Counted from the stretch's first letter, positions 1 to 12,560 are shown. The stretch is 64,000 nucleotides of DNA from Zeus faber (GCA_960531495.1 OY482854.1:15639808-15703807), one strand, 5' to 3'. Numbers and translations: made by a program. The notes: a model not told the origin generated them from the sequence alone.

Positions 1-118
1 CATGAAATCCTTAAACTTGATCAATAAATAATTGAGCTAGAGTTGTAAAATAATCTCTTCCAAAATTGAAATATGTGGCATTTTGAGGTACTCCTCATAC
101 ACAATATTGCCAACTCAC
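1..118 (-). other. Intron following variable exon V15
   Basis: Start of the intron leading from V15 toward the constant exons, which lie outside the window. The 55 bases next to the donor are almost identical to the intron after V7 (about 32395-32449). Confidence 0.8.
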
Positions 119-2539
119 CTCTAGAGGAGAGTCTGGTTCATCCAGGATGTTCTTTTCACTCTGTATTCGCTGCATCGTCCCTGTAGAACTGGGGTCCATC
201 ATCAGAACGCTCTGACTAGCAGCTCTGCCGAACTTACAGTCACTCTTTCTGGAGTCAGTCGTCCTGCACACCTCGTAATTATACACATGCTGCAGAGTCC
301 CTGACCCCAAAGTGTCGGAGTAACGTGGTGGATAATATGGAATCACCGGGAGACTGGGATGATACAGGATGCGAGACTGTCTCCATCTGTATATTTTCAC
401 TGATATAATCACCACTAAACACGTGATGAAGAGAAAGGAAACTACAGCCAAAGCCAAGACTAAGTAAAAAGTCAGGTTGTCATTGTACTCCTTGTCGTGT
501 GTAAAGTCAGTGAACTCTGAGAGCACTTCAGGGAAGCTGTCCGCCACCGCCACGTTAACATTGACTGTAGCTGAACGAGAGGGCTGTCCGTTGTCCTCCA
601 CTACAACAGTCAGTCTTTGTTTCACAACATCTTTATCAGTGACTTGGCGGATAGTTCTTATTTCTCCATTCTGTAAACCCACTTCAAACAGTGCTCTGTC
701 TGTGGCTTTCTGCAGTTTATAGGAGAGCCAGGCGTTCTGTCCAGAGTCCACATCAACAGCCACCACTTTAGTGACCAGATAGCCCACATCTGCTGAACGA
801 GGAACCATTTCAGCCACCAGAGGGCCACCGGTCTGGACTGGGTACAGAACCTGAGGGGGGTTGTCGTTCTGGTCCTGGATCATTATTTTCACAGTCACAT
901 TGCTACTAAGTGGAGGGGAGCCTCCATCTTGAGCTTGGACAACTAGTTCAAAATGTTTAATTTGTTCATAATCAAATGAACGCACTGCATGTAAGACTCC
1001 GGTTTCAGAGTTTATTGAAACATAAGTAGAGACTGGACTGCCACTGATTTGCGTGTCTTCCAGAAGGTAAGACACTCTAGCATTTTGATTCCAATCAATG
1101 TCTCTGGCACTAACGGTGAATATTTTCACACCAGGATCATTGTTCTCAATGACATTGGCTGAATAGCTCTGTTTAGTAAACATTGGTGCATTATCATTTA
1201 CATCAGAAATCTTTAAGTTTAAAGTTGTTGCACTGGATAAGGGAGGGGACCCTGAGTCTGTAGCTCTTATTGTTATGTTGTATTCGGGTGTTGTTTCACG
1301 GTCAAAATCTATATCTGAAAGCAGGTTGTAATAGTTAGTCAAAGTGGACTGAATTTTAAACGGAAGCCCTGAGTCTATTGAACACCTTATTTGCCCACTT
1401 TTGTCAGAATCTGCATCTTTTACATTGATCACAGCTATGGTTGTTCCAGCAGGAACATCCTCTGATACAGGGCTCGAGAAAGACATTACATTTATCACTG
1501 GAGCATTATCATTGACATCAATTACTTCAATGATTACTTTACTTGCACCATTCAGTCCACCCTGGTCTTTTGCACCAACTCTTAGTTCGTATTTTTTATC
1601 TTTTTCAAAATCAATTTTACCAGCAACAGATATTTTACCAGATACATTATCAATATTAAATATATCAGCCAAACTCTGCTTGACATTAGAAAAGGAGTAC
1701 GTCACCACACCGTAAAAACCACTATCAGCGTCTGAAGCATTAACAGTCGTTATATATGTCCCGATTGGTGCATTCTCTATAACAGACGCTCTGTACACAG
1801 TCTGGTTAAAAACTGGAGCGTTATCATTGGCATCTAGAACTGTAATATCTATATTTACTGTACCAGATCTCTGCGGAGCTCCACCGTCCACTGCAATGAG
1901 CTTTAAAGAGAGATGAGGATGCGTCTCTCTGTCTAATTGTTTCTGTAGAATCATTTCTGCAAATGTGCTTCCATCCGCGTTGGAATGTTGTTCGAGGAGG
2001 AAATTTTCATTCGAGGTCAACACATAATTTTTCAAACTGTTGACACCCACATCAGGGTCTTCTGCGCTTCCCAAATCAAAACGAGATCCAACTGTAGCAG
2101 ATTCGCTTATTTCCAGATTAATCTGTGTATTTTTAAAAGTGGGGTTGTGGTCATTTACGTCCAATATTTCGACGATAACACGATGCAGTTCGATTGGATT
2201 TTCTAAAATAATCTCGAAGCTGAAACTACACGGTGTGACATCGCCACAGAGCTGCTCTCGGTCAATTCTCTCATTCACAACTAAAATCCCTTTGTCTGTT
2301 TTCAGCTCGGTGTACTGAGGGCTTTCTCCGGTCAAAATGCGTGCTCGGCCTGAACGGAGCCTTTTCAGATCCAAGCCCAGATCCTGCGCCACGTTACCGA
2401 TAAAAGATCCTTTCTTCATCTCTTCCGGAATAGAATAACGAATCTGACAATCTACGGCTTGGACCAAAAGTACAAAAAACAAGAGCATTCCCCACAAACC
2501 TCGACATGATTTCATCCATCGGCAAAAATCCTTCGCCAT
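119..2539 (-). CDS. pcdhg: Clustered gamma-type protocadherin variable exon V15
   Basis: Single exon of 807 codons, the last variable exon before the unseen constant exons. A neuronal cell-surface adhesion protein. The start is the ATG of MAKDFCRW, with A at -3 and G at +4; upstream in-frame codons lack an ATG in good context. Signal peptide about 1-31, then QIRYSIPEE opens EC1 (32-132) with the family CX5C loop at C98/C104. EC2 to about 242, EC3 to 347, EC4 to 452, EC5 to 562, EC6 to about 680, each with DRE and DxNDN-type calcium motifs. Membrane span about 689-714 and a 93-residue tail ending GAG before a GTGAGT donor. Class A with V6, V11, V12 and V14, but EC2 (NENFLLEQ) and EC3 (GFYGVV) differ from its siblings. 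Counterpart of V12 in the three-exon block duplication. Confidence 0.95.
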
Positions 2540-2771
2540 GTTTAAATCGATTAAATCCAAAGTCGCGATTCGAAGCGATATTCCAGAGGTATTGAAGAGA
2601 GTATGAAGAGGAAATCCAATTCCACAAAATCGCTGAATGAATGTTGAAACCAATTCCGTTTAAACTACAGAACACATGGTTTAAAGCGACTGTGGCTGCG
2701 TCAAGCTCCACCACGTATGAAGCGCTGCGCCTTTCTCTCTCCTCTCCTAAGTCATGAGGGAGGAGAACGTT

Positions 2772-2817
2772 CACTTTATATTTGTTCACTGACCAACAGC
2801 GTCCCTTAGAGTCCAAG
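2772..2817 (-). promoter_or_regulatory. V15 promoter: CSE/CGCT box and TATA-like box
   Basis: On the minus strand GGGACGCTGTTGGTCAGTG (about 2789-2810) matches the element found upstream of nearly every exon here. It is the fish equivalent of the Pcdh conserved sequence element with its CGCT core, bound by CTCF in mammals. AAATATAAAG follows within about 10 bases. It lies about 250 bp upstream of the ATG. Confidence 0.8.
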
Positions 2818-2931
2818 ACAAGGAATGCGAATATCGATTTACTTCAAATAGTAGCATTCACATGCTGTTTTTCTTCTTTAGAGATTTTGTTTTTGCGGTA
2901 TTTTCCCTTTATTAGATAGCACAGTTTAGAG

Positions 2932-3268
2932 CAGGGGTTCTCAAACTCGAATGACCAGGGAGTCACCGGCCAGGTTTTCTTCTTCTAGGGAGGGCGTGTT
3001 TAACTGTAGAGGAAAAACCGGCCTGTTTTTTCCTCCTTAGTGAATTTCCTCGTAATCGTGTTTGAAATAGCTCCCTTATGATCTAATTAATTCTGTTTTA
3101 TATTTTGAAAACATTAAATGCATGCGTGTGGATAAATTAGGCATTCTGATTCAAAAAATAATAATATTTGTGTGCCCGACTTAAAGTATATTATTACCGT
3201 GTAGCAGGCCACATTAAATCGTCTCGCGGGCCGGATGTGGCCTCCGGAGCTATAGTTTGAGCCCCCTA
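2932..3268. mobile_element. Non-autonomous hAT-type element
   Basis: Ends read CAGGGGTTCTCAAACTC and, in reverse complement, TAGGGGGCTCAAACT, typical of Charlie-like hAT terminal inverted repeats. Inside is the usual GGGCCGGATGTGGCC stretch. The flanking 8-mers GTTTAGAG and GTGTGGAG agree at 6 of 8 positions as a decayed target duplication. No transposase is present. The orthologous copy in the duplicated block is at 15678-16013. Confidence 0.7.
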
Positions 3269-3425
3269 GTGTGGAGACAGGAAATGCTGGGAGAGAGGGA
3301 ATGGAGAACGTGCAGCAAAGAGCCTCGGGCCAATGCCGAAAACTGGCCACCTACGGGAAGGACTTGTCCGTATACGCGCTCTGCCAGGAAAGCCACCAGG
3401 GCGCCCCCAACACCTGGTGCTATTT
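3269..3425 (-). mobile_element. tRNA-derived SINE (decayed)
   Basis: Minus-strand sequence has a tRNA A-box-like CTGGTGGCTTTCCTGGCAGAGCG, a degenerate B box, then the TTTGCTGC...CCCTCTCTCCCAG...TTTCCTGTCTC tail of a common teleost tRNA SINE. It abuts the hAT element. Paralogous copy at 16014-16210. Confidence 0.55.
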
Positions 3426-4502
3426 CAGCATTAACGGTAATTCAGTCTTTTCCTGAATATGTTTCACGATGGTGGAGTATTGGTGAAATGCAGGAAAAGA
3501 ATGAAAGATTACGAAACAGAGAAAAAAATAAATAAATACACAGGCCTACAACTCCTGTCAGAACACAACCTCGGAAACACCTAAATGAGCATTTCATTTG
3601 TCATTTGAAAAAAGAAAAATAACTGCAGTTCAAGCAGAACAACTGCACAACCCGATGGCAACCAACACGTAAGACAAAGAACCCAATGAGAAAAAAAAGC
3701 CCTCAAGCTAAGAGTTAGTTCCCCAAGAGGGTGTTATTGTACTCAAATCACTGAGAGAGCGTTCTCGTGGAATCCATCAAAGGTTAACTTTTGTTCCATT
3801 ACAAATAAAATGTTAACATAAAATAACCATTTTAACGAAGCAAATTGAACACACCTCGATAGAAGAGTTTAGTTTTACTGTGAATTTACTGCTTTGATCG
3901 GTCCATCACTCAGTCAGTGTTGCTAAGCAAGAGAGTAGATAATATGGACACCGCTGTCCGTGGTGCTGAATTCCAGTGCAAAGGAAGGAACAGTTTCAAA
4001 CAGAGGAATTGATTCGAGATAGTAAACATTGATTTAAAAATAATTTCGAATCCACAAAATAAAAATAAAAAATCCATTAACACATAAGCATATGAGACGT
4101 ACTCACAAACAAGCATAGAAGAACGTACACACACTACCAATATGCATTTCCTGTTGGACTTTAATTCAGACCCAGAAAGATAGACCACAGATGTAGAGTC
4201 ACTCTATAACATATAAGTACACTAATCAGCAATGAGAGTGTGAAATTAGTGATGGAGGTATAGTTATTGATCTCACTGCAAAAAAAAGTTTCAAATGTGA
4301 CATTCAGAGGTTTTGGTTAATAGTTGAGTCAAAGAGAGTAACTCAACCACATCGGTAACATACTATCAATCAATTATGGTTCGAGTCATAGAGAGCTACT
4401 GAAAGATCTGGCAGGGAGATGGTATGCCACTGAGTGAGATCAGAGAATAAATTCTATAAGGATTTATGCTGATTTAAAGTTAAAATATATTATTCAACTC
4501 AC
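3426..4502. other. Spacer V15-V14, paralogous to other spacers
   Basis: No gene is visible. Sequence from about 3545 to 4502 recurs 3' of V13, V11 and V10 (about 8930-9861, 16350-17297, 21420-22277), sharing CTCCTGTCAGAACACAACCT and an RE1 motif. Confidence 0.7.
3951..3970 (-). promoter_or_regulatory. RE1/NRSE-like REST-binding motif
   Basis: Minus strand TTCAGCACCACGGACAGCGG, close to the canonical RE1 (TTCAGCACC, 2-base gap, GGACAGCGC). It lies about 530 bp 3' of the V14 donor. Confidence 0.8.
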
Positions 4503-6923
4503 CTCTAAAGGAGAGTCTGGTTCATCCAGGATGTTCTTTTCACTCTGAATTCGCTGCATTGTCCCTGTAGAACTGGGGTCCATCATCAGAACGTTCTGAC
4601 TAGCAGCTCTGCCGAACTTACAGTCACTCTTTCTGGAGTCAGTCGTCCTGCACACCTCGTAATTGTACACATGCTGCAGAGTCCCTGACCCCAAAGTGTC
4701 GGAGTAACGTGGTGGATAATATGGAATCACCGGGAGACTGGGATGATACAGGATGCGAGACTGTCTCCATCTGTATATTTTCACTGATATAATCACCACT
4801 AAACACGTGATGAAGAGAAAGGAAACTACAGCCAAAGCCAAGACTAAGTAAAAGGTCAGGTTGTCATTGTACTCCTTGTCGTGTGTGAAGTCAGTGAACT
4901 CTGAGAGCACTTCAGGGAAGCTGTCCGCCACCGCCACGTTAACATTGACTGTGGCTGAACGAGAGGGCTGTCCGTTGTCCTCCACTACAACAGTCAGTCT
5001 TTGTTTCACAGCATCTTTATCAGTGACTTGGCGGATAGTTCTTATTTCTCCATTCTGTAAACCCACTTCAAACAGCGCTCTGTCTGTGGCTTTCTGCAGT
5101 TTATAGGAGAGCCAGGCGTTCTGTCCAGAGTCCACATCAACAGCCACCACTTTAGTGACCAGATAGCCCACATCTGCTGAACGAGGAACCATTTCAGCCA
5201 CCAGAGAGCCACCGGTCTGGACTGGGTACAGAACCTGAGGGGGGTTGTCGTTCTGGTCCTGGATCATTATTTTCACAGTCACATTGCTACTGAGTGGAGG
5301 GGAGCCTCCATCCTGGGCTTTCACAACTACTTCAAAATGTTTAATTTGTTCATAATCAAATGAACGCACTGCATGTAAGACTCCAGTTTCAGAGTTTATT
5401 GAAACATAAGTAGAGACTGGACTGCCACTAACTTGTGTGTCTTCCAGAATATAAGACACTCTAGCATTTTGATTCCAATCAATGTCTCTGGCACTAACTG
5501 TGAATATTCTCACACCAGGATCATTGTTCTCAATCATATAAGCTGAATAGCTCTGTTTAGTAAACTTTGGTGCATTATCATTTACATCAGAAATCTTTAA
5601 GTTCAAAGTTGTTGCACTGGATAACGGAGGGGACCCTGAGTCTGTAGCTGTTATTGTTATGTTATATTCTGGTGTTGTTTCACGGTCAAAAACAACATCT
5701 GAAATTAGGTTGTAATAGTTAGTCAAAGTGGACTGAATTTTAAATGGAAGCCCTGAGTCTATTGAACACCTTATTCGCCCACTTTTGTCAGAATCTGCAT
5801 CTTTTACATTGATCACAGCTATGGTTGATCCCGCAGGAACATCCTCTGATACAGGGCTCGAGAAAGACATTACATTTATCACTGGAGCATTATCATTGAC
5901 ATCAATTACTTCAATGATGACTTTACTTGCGTCATTCAGTCCACCCTGATCTTTTGCACCAACTCTTAATTCATATTTTTTATCTTTTTCAAAATCAATT
6001 TTACCAGCAACAGATATTTTACCAGATACACTATCAATATTAAATATATCAGCCAAACTCTGTTTCACATCAGAAAAGGAGTACGTCACCATGCAGTTTG
6101 AACCACTATCAGCGTCTGAAGCGTTAACAGTCGTTATATATGTCCCGATTGGTGCATTCTCTATAACAGCAGCTCTGTACACAGACTGGTTAAAAACGGG
6201 AGCATTATCATTGGCATCTAGAACTGTAATATCTATATTTACTGTACCAGATCTCTGCGGAGCTCCACCGTCCACTGCAATGAGCTTTAAAGAGAGATGA
6301 GGATGCATCTCTCTGTCTAATTGTTTCTGTAGAATCATTTCTGCAAATTTAATTCCGTCGGCGTTGGAATGTTGTTTGAGAACGAAATTGTCATTGGAGC
6401 TTAACACGTAATTTTTCAAACTGTTCACACCCACATCAGGGTCTTCTGCACTTCCTAAATCAAAACGAGATCCAACTGTAGCAGATTCGCTTATTTCCAG
6501 ATATATTTGTGTATTTTTAAAAGTGGGGTTGTGGTCATTAACGTCCAATATTTCGATTATAACACGATGCAGTTCGATTGGATTTTCTAAAATAATCTCG
6601 AAGCTGAAACTACACGGTGTGACATCGCCACAGAGCTGCTCTCGGTCAATTCTCTCATTCACAACTAAAATCCCTTTGTCTGTTTTCAGCTCGGTGTACT
6701 GAGGGCTTTCTCCGGTCAAAATGCGTGCTCGGCCTGAACGGAGCCTTTTCAGATCCAAGCCCAGATCCTGCGCCACGTTACCGATAAAAGATCCTTTCTT
6801 CATCTCTTCCGGAATAGAATAACGAATCTGACAATCGACAGCGTGGACCAAAAATACAAATAACAAGAGCATTTCCCACAAAACCCGACATGATTTCATC
6901 CATCGGCACAAATCCTTCGCCAT
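4503..6923 (-). CDS. pcdhg: Clustered gamma-type protocadherin variable exon V14
   Basis: 807 codons; start at MAKDLCRW (strong context AACATGG). Signal peptide 1-31; EC1 32-132 with C98/C104; EC2 136-242 ending DANDNAP; EC3 245-347; EC4 350-452; EC5 455-562; EC6 to about 680; span 689-714; tail to residue 807. The exon ends GAG before the GTGAGT donor. Class A, and almost identical to V11, its partner in the duplicated block: only a handful of changes in EC2-EC3, the domains that set homophilic specificity in this family. From residue 535 on it carries the cluster-wide homogenised sequence. The CSE is 5' and the RE1 3'. Role: neuronal adhesion and identity, inferred from family. Confidence 0.95.
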
Positions 6924-7156
6924 GTTCAAATTGATTAAATCCAATGCGCGTCTCGAAGAAATATTCCAGAAGTATTGAAGAAAGTATGAAGAGAAAATCC
7001 AAATCCACAAAATCTCTGAATGAATGTTGGGACCAATTCTATTTAAATTTCAAGACAAATGTTTCAAAGCGACTGTGGCTGCGTCAAGCTCCACCACGTA
7101 TGAAGCGCCGAGCCTTTCTCTCCCCTCTCCTCGGTTATGAGGGAGGAGAACGTTCA

Positions 7157-7199
7157 CTTTATATTTGATCACTGACCAACAGCGTCCCTTAGAGTCCAA
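7157..7199 (-). promoter_or_regulatory. V14 promoter: CSE/CGCT box and TATA-like box
   Basis: Minus-strand GGGACGCTGTTGGTCAGTG followed by AAATATAAAG, in the same arrangement as V11, V12 and V15, about 250 bp before the ATG. Confidence 0.8.
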
Positions 7200-7455
7200 G
7201 ACAAGGAATGCGAATATCGGTTTGGCAAATACAGTAGCAGCATTAACACATTTACAAGAGCTGAGACAATTCGTGTAACATATACGTTTTAGCCTTTCCC
7301 GAAGGAAATATTTCACGATGGTGAAATAAAACTGAAATGCACGATATGAATGGAAGTATATTCAACAGATTACCGAAAATCCAGATACACAAATCTTCAA
7401 CTCATGGCCGTTGCCAGCAATGAGTTCACCAAGGTCCGGACCTCGGTAATTACTT

Positions 7456-7458
<3 letters not shown>

Positions 7459-7526
<68 letters not shown>
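7459..7526. repeat. (TA)n microsatellite
   Basis: About 34 uninterrupted TA units. The matching place in the duplicated spacer near 20230 has no such tract, so it expanded after the block duplication. Confidence 0.95.
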
Positions 7527-7529
<3 letters not shown>

Positions 7530-7829
7530 CGGCACGATATAACTTCGTAATCAGTAGTTGAAAACTTCTGGTCTATCCTTTAAATGTCTGCTTGGCAGCG
7601 GTATCTCTGCATCTGGATTACGTGAACCCAATTAGACAGGCCCAGCCGTCCCGGTGGTGATTTGGATCTAATTCCTCAAGGCACGTCTGCAGCAGCCTGT
7701 TACTGACTGCTTCTTTTTTTAGTTCATTGTTCGTTTTTGTTGTGTGTTGCTGCAACACTTTTCTTTCCATATGGACACTGTGGCGCGTCACCGCACAGCC
7801 GCTCCTGCATCCGCCGCTTTGTGCGGGTG

Positions 7830-7920
7830 GCTGTGGGGCGGGCGCTATTCCCCTACGGTGGACGGCATCTGCGCACATGTTTGACGTCATCAGCCTACAC
7901 CTTCCCCATTGGTTAATGAC
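7830..7920. promoter_or_regulatory. Promoter-like GC box, CRE and CCAAT cluster in spacer
   Basis: A GC-rich patch holds GGGGCGGGC, a full palindromic CRE TGACGTCA (7882-7889) and an inverted CCAAT (CCATTGG, 7907-7913). The duplicate at 20490-20556 keeps the GC box and CCAAT and most of the CRE. No ORF of the family follows it. It could drive a lost exon or belong to a decayed mobile element. Confidence 0.35.
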
Positions 7921-7965
7921 GTATCACTACGCGCTCTCTGTGAACGTTTTCGTAGTGAGCAGGCA

Positions 7966-8031
7966 CCCGGTTGTTCTTAACGTGGGTCCCACCAGGAGTC
8001 CATCAAGAGGTTCTAGGGGGTCGCCAGCAAA
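7966..8031. mobile_element. Possible hAT element end
   Basis: GGTTGTTCTTAACGTGGGTC and GAGGTTCTAGGGGGTCGCC resemble Charlie-like hAT termini. The other end was not found. Duplicate at about 20603-20665. Confidence 0.3.
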
Positions 8032-8149
8032 GTTATTAATAGTTCAACTTCAACATCATTGGATTTTTACGAGACTCAACCCCATGAACTGAATTAATTC
8101 GCGAGTGTGAGTTTAAATATTTTTTTTGAAAAATAATACAAAATAATGT

Positions 8150-8362
8150 ATAATGAGAGACATACCTATACAGCATGTCACTTTCCAGGAGGTACACCAA
8201 TACACAGCGATGTTGTTCAACTCGTCCCTCTGGCATTAATCCCTCCAATACCAGTTTCAGTGCGGTCAGAATAAGGCCTGCGTTCCATCTTTGGGATACT
8301 ACACTCTCAATAGCGTCACACAATGTAAGCAAGCCTGTCCATAACACCTTACTTTGAGTCAC
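8150..8362 (-). other. Unrecognised open frame conserved between duplicated spacers
   Basis: A minus-strand frame reads VLWTGLLTLCDAIESVVSQ then RWNAGLILTALKLVLEGLMP. The copy at 20800-20988 keeps the frame open with several replacements. I do not recognise it. The changes look mainly amino-acid-altering, so a neutral relic of a coding or mobile sequence is more likely than a live gene. Confidence 0.25.
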
Positions 8363-8545
8363 CCCTTAGACAGCTATCTGTGTTCCCCAAACAAAAGAGG
8401 ACAGAAGTATGAATAACACCTAAAAGTTCCTTGACTCAGCAGGGATAATATTAAATGAGAAAAGTTGATCTATAGTAGAATAAATATTATTAGAAAAAAT
8501 CAGAATGCCTTATATAAGGCTTTATATTAAATTATATTTTAAACT

Positions 8546-8810
8546 GTCAACTGTTGCCTGAATGTTGTGTCATCCTTTACATAAATAAAGAAATGTCCAC
8601 CATAAATTGATGCAGAAAAAGCACAAATTGCTAAATAAAAAATCTTGAGAATGCAGGAAAAGAACTGCATTTACATTCCATTTGATTTGAAATTGTCACC
8701 TAGTGCCTGAATTTTGTATTGTCCTTTACATGAATAAATACATTTCCACACTAATTGATGAAGAAAAGGCACAAATTGGTGCATAGAAAATCACCACAAT
8801 GCATGAAATT
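8546..8810. repeat. Two diverged tandem copies of a ~140-bp unit
   Basis: GCCTGAATnTTGT...TCCTTTACAT...AATTGATG...GCACAAATTG occurs twice (about 8550-8665 and 8695-8810). The duplicated spacer has only one copy (about 21185-21300). Confidence 0.7.
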
Positions 8811-9325
8811 AAGTGTTTGACAAACAAAATTTGGAAATTTGCTCATCCAGAAATGTAGTAAATAAGCTCCATGAGAGAAAATGGTCTGGACTTCACTCAT
8901 TCCTAAATCCTGGCTATGGTGCTGCTTCAACTCCTGTCAGAACACAACCTCGGAAACATTTAAATGAGCACTTAATTTTTACAACAGAAAATAAAAAAAT
9001 GCCACTCAAGCGGAACAAATGTACAATCTGGGGCCACACGCAAGACACGGAATGCAAAAGGAGAAAAAACAGCCCTCAAGCTTAGAGTTAATCCACCGAG
9101 AGGGTGTTTTTATTCTTAAATAACTGAGACACCTTTCTTGTGGAATCCATTGATGTACATTTTGTTCAGTTACTAATGCAAATGTTAACGTATAATTACC
9201 ATTAGCTTTCTGAAGTAAAGATAATAAACGTCAAGAGAAGGGTCTGGTTTTACTGTGAATGTATTGCTTTGCTCAGTGCATCACTCAGTCAGTGTTGGTA
9301 AGCAAGAGAGCAGATAAAATGGACA

Positions 9326-9345
9326 CCGCTGTCCGTGGTTCTGAA
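9326..9345 (-). promoter_or_regulatory. RE1/NRSE-like REST-binding motif
   Basis: Minus strand TTCAGAACCACGGACAGCGG, about 520 bp 3' of the V13 donor. Both half-sites are close to consensus with the canonical 2-base gap. Confidence 0.75.
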
Positions 9346-9861
9346 TTCCAGTGCCCAGGAAGCAATACTTTCAAACAGAGAGGAACTGATTTGATATAGT
9401 TAACATTGATTAAAAAATGTGTTGACTGAAAAAAAAATCCAATAACTTATAAGCATATGTCAAGACGTACTCAAATACAAGCATAGAAGGACGTAAACAC
9501 AAGCTCCCAAAATACATTTTATGTTGGAGTTTAAGTCAGGCTAAGAATCCAGACTAAAGATGTTTAGATAGAGAAGTAAAGTCAGTCATTTTGAGATAAG
9601 CGTGCAAATCAGGAATATGTGTGACATTTGTGAGAGGGGCAAGGTGTTTTCGAAATGTGACTCTTTCAGAAAGTTTTGGTAAAGAATTAAGTCAAAGAGA
9701 GTCACACCATACTGAAACCATATTGTCAATTGAATGTGGTTCTGAACATAAACAGCAACTGCAAGTTCTGCAGGGAGATGGTAAGCCCCTCAGTGAGAAC
9801 AGAGAATAACCTCTGTAAGGATGTTTGCTAATTTAAAGTTCAAAAATATTATTCAACTCAC

Positions 9862-12261
9862 CTCTAGAGGAGAGTCTGGTTCATCCAGGATGTTCTTTTC
9901 ACTCTGTATTCGCTGCATCGTCCCCGTAGAACTGGGGTCCATCATCATAACATTCTGACTAGCAGCTCTGCCGAACTTACAGTCACTCTTTCTGGAGTCA
10001 GTCGTCCTGCACACCTCGTAATTGTACACATGCTGCAGAGTCCCTGACCCCAAAGTGTCGGAGTAACGTGGTGGATAATATGGAATCACCGGGAGACTGG
10101 GATGATACAGGATGCGAGACTGTCTCCATCTGTATATTTTCACTGATATAATCACCACTAAACACGTGATGAAGAGAAAGGAAACTACAGCCAAAGCCAA
10201 GACTAAGTAAAAAGTCAGGTTGTCATTGTACTCCTTGTCGTGTGTAAAGTCAGTGAACTCTGAGAGCACTTCAGGGAAGCTGTCCGCCACCGCCACGTTA
10301 ACGTTGACTGTAGCTGAACGAGAGGGCTGTCCGTTGTCCTCCACTACAACAGTCAGTCTTTGTTTCATCGCATCTTTATCAGTGACTTGGCGGATAGTTC
10401 TTATTTCTCCATTCTGTAAACCCACTTCAAACAGCGCTCTGTCTGTGGCTTTCTGCAGTTTATAGGAGAGCCAGGCGTTCTGTCCAGAGTCCACATCAAC
10501 AGCCACCACTTTAGTGACCAGATAGCCCACATCTGCTGAACGAGGAACCATTTCAGCCACCAGAGAGCCACCGGTCTGGACTGGGTACAGAATCTGAGGG
10601 GGGTTGTCGTTCTGGTCCTGGATCATTAATTTCACCGTCACATTGCTACTGAGTGGAGGGGAGCCTCCATCCTGGGCTTTGACGAGGAACTGGAAATCCT
10701 TGATCTGCTCATAGTCAAAAGAGCGCACTGCATGGATGACTCCACTGTCAGCACTAACAGACACATACGAGGAGACTGGGACTCCATTTACAGAGGAGTC
10801 TACTAGTAAGTAAGAAACACGAGCATTCTGGTTCCAGTCTGCATCTGTTGCTTTAATTGTGAATACAGAAACGCCCGGTATGTTGTTTTCTAAAATGTAA
10901 GCCTCATAGGAGTTCCTTTCAAAAACAGGTGCGTTATCATTTACATCTGAGACCTGTAAGTTGAGAGTTACATTGCTGGAGAGCGATGGGACTCCCTGAT
11001 CAGAACATGTTACAGTAATGTTGTAGTCACTGGCTATTTCCCGGTTCAAATCGCTCTCTGTTACGAGGCTATAGAATCCATTAGAGGTCGATTTTATTGC
11101 AAACGGATTGTTTTCACCTATAACACAGCTTGCTGCTCCGTTGTCTTCAGAGTCAGGGTCGTGCACACTCATAACCGCTATTACGGTCTGAGGTGGAGAG
11201 TCCTCGGGAATTGAGCGAGAGGTTGACATCAGATCTATGAGTGGTTTATTGTCATTAATGTCAATTATGTCTACTCCTAATTTACTAGAACCAGAGAGGC
11301 CCCCTTGGTCTTTTGCCTCGATATTGATTTCATAGTGTTTTGCTTTTTCATAATCAACCTCTCCAATCAAACGCACCTCGCCTGTGTTTTCGTCTATTTC
11401 AAAGCGGTCCGTTATGCCAACCGTGCTACTTGATATTGAAAATGTAATCAGACTATTTGAACCTTGATCTTTATCTGAAGCTCTTACTGCCGTTAAGACC
11501 GTCCCTTTTTTCGAATTTTCGACCAAACTTGCCTTGTATATTGGTTGTGAAAACACTGGAGCATTATCGTTTACGTCGACAACTGTAATTTGAATCTGTG
11601 CCGTTCCCGATTTTCTCGGTTCTCCCCCATCAAAGGCAGTCAGCAACAGAGAGATGTGTTCTTGCTTTTCTCGGTCTAATGGTTTCTGTAAAACCAGTTC
11701 TACCATTTTACTGCCATCTACCTGCCCGTGCAATTTTAATATGAAATTACTGGTGGGATCAAGCGAGTAGCTTTGGAGCCCGTTCATTCCAATATCAGAG
11801 TCATACGCCCTTTCGAGAGCAAATTTCGCACCGATTATTGCAGACTCACTTATATCAATTGTCATCGTCTCCTTCTGGAAAATGGGGGCATGGTCATTAA
11901 TATCAGCGATTTCTATTGCGACGCTATAAAATTCGATAGGATTCTCCAAAATTAGCTGAAATTGTAGTGCGCAAGACGAGGCCTGCCCGCACAGCGCCTC
12001 CCTATCTATCCTCTCCTTCACTAGAAGGACTCCTCGTTCTTTATTCAGCTCGATGTATTCTGCGTTACCGCCTGTATGTAACCGGGCTTTCCCGGATCTC
12101 AACCTTTTTACATCCAAACCCAAATCCTGTGCTATTTTCCCAACGACAGAGCCCTTTGTCATTTCCTCGGGGATGGAGTAACTGACCTGACCGATCACAG
12201 AGCTGACGGAGATGACGAGGAGAAATAACATCACAAGCCGTCTCATTGTTCGTTCCGACAT
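9862..12261 (-). CDS. pcdhg: Clustered gamma-type protocadherin variable exon V13
   Basis: 800 codons; start at MSERTMRRLVM. Short signal peptide 1-24, then QVSYSIPEE opens EC1 (25-125; CX5C loop CGQASSC). ECs follow as in V14 minus 7 residues; span about 682-707; tail ends GAG before the GTGAGT donor. Class B with V10 only; the two are nearly identical throughout EC1-EC5 and differ strongly from all other exons there. Sequence becomes the cluster-wide type at AQDGGSPPLSSN (late EC5). Odd feature: just 5' of the ATG the minus strand reads T-rich tract then CGGGCAG, which resembles a 3' splice site although variable exons are normally first exons. Confidence 0.95.
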
Positions 12262-12480
12262 TTCTTTTTCTGCCCGAAAATAAAAAAAAAAAACAATCTC
12301 CGTTTGTCCGTTGTCCGATGTTGTTGGGTGGCGTAGTTCTCCGTTATATTCCACACAATTGTTTAGATATGAATAGTTCCAACGTTCCAACATCCAACGC
12401 TTGAAAACATATTTCGACGCCTTTGTTCACTGGTGCAAATAGTCCGGATCGTCGAGGCTCTGCTTCTATCTCATTTCGCT

Positions 12481-12560
12481 CTTATATGAAAGGAGTTGAG
12501 ACTGGTTCTGCTGCGAGCCTCCTCTGCAACACACTGGTCTACAGCGGCCCACACTGACCA
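12481..12560 (-). promoter_or_regulatory. V13 promoter: CSE/CGCT box and TATA-like box
   Basis: Minus strand GGCCGCTGTAGACCAGTG (about 12532-12549) keeps the CGCT core in a class B variant. CATATAAG (12481-12488) lies about 45 bases downstream. The V10 promoter is the same. Confidence 0.75.

Noticed and set aside
477-722. A conserved plus-strand frame of about 81 codons opposite EC6, repeated in every exon
   Set aside because: It is the antisense shadow of the homogenised EC6 sequence. Its conservation follows from the minus-strand coding exon.
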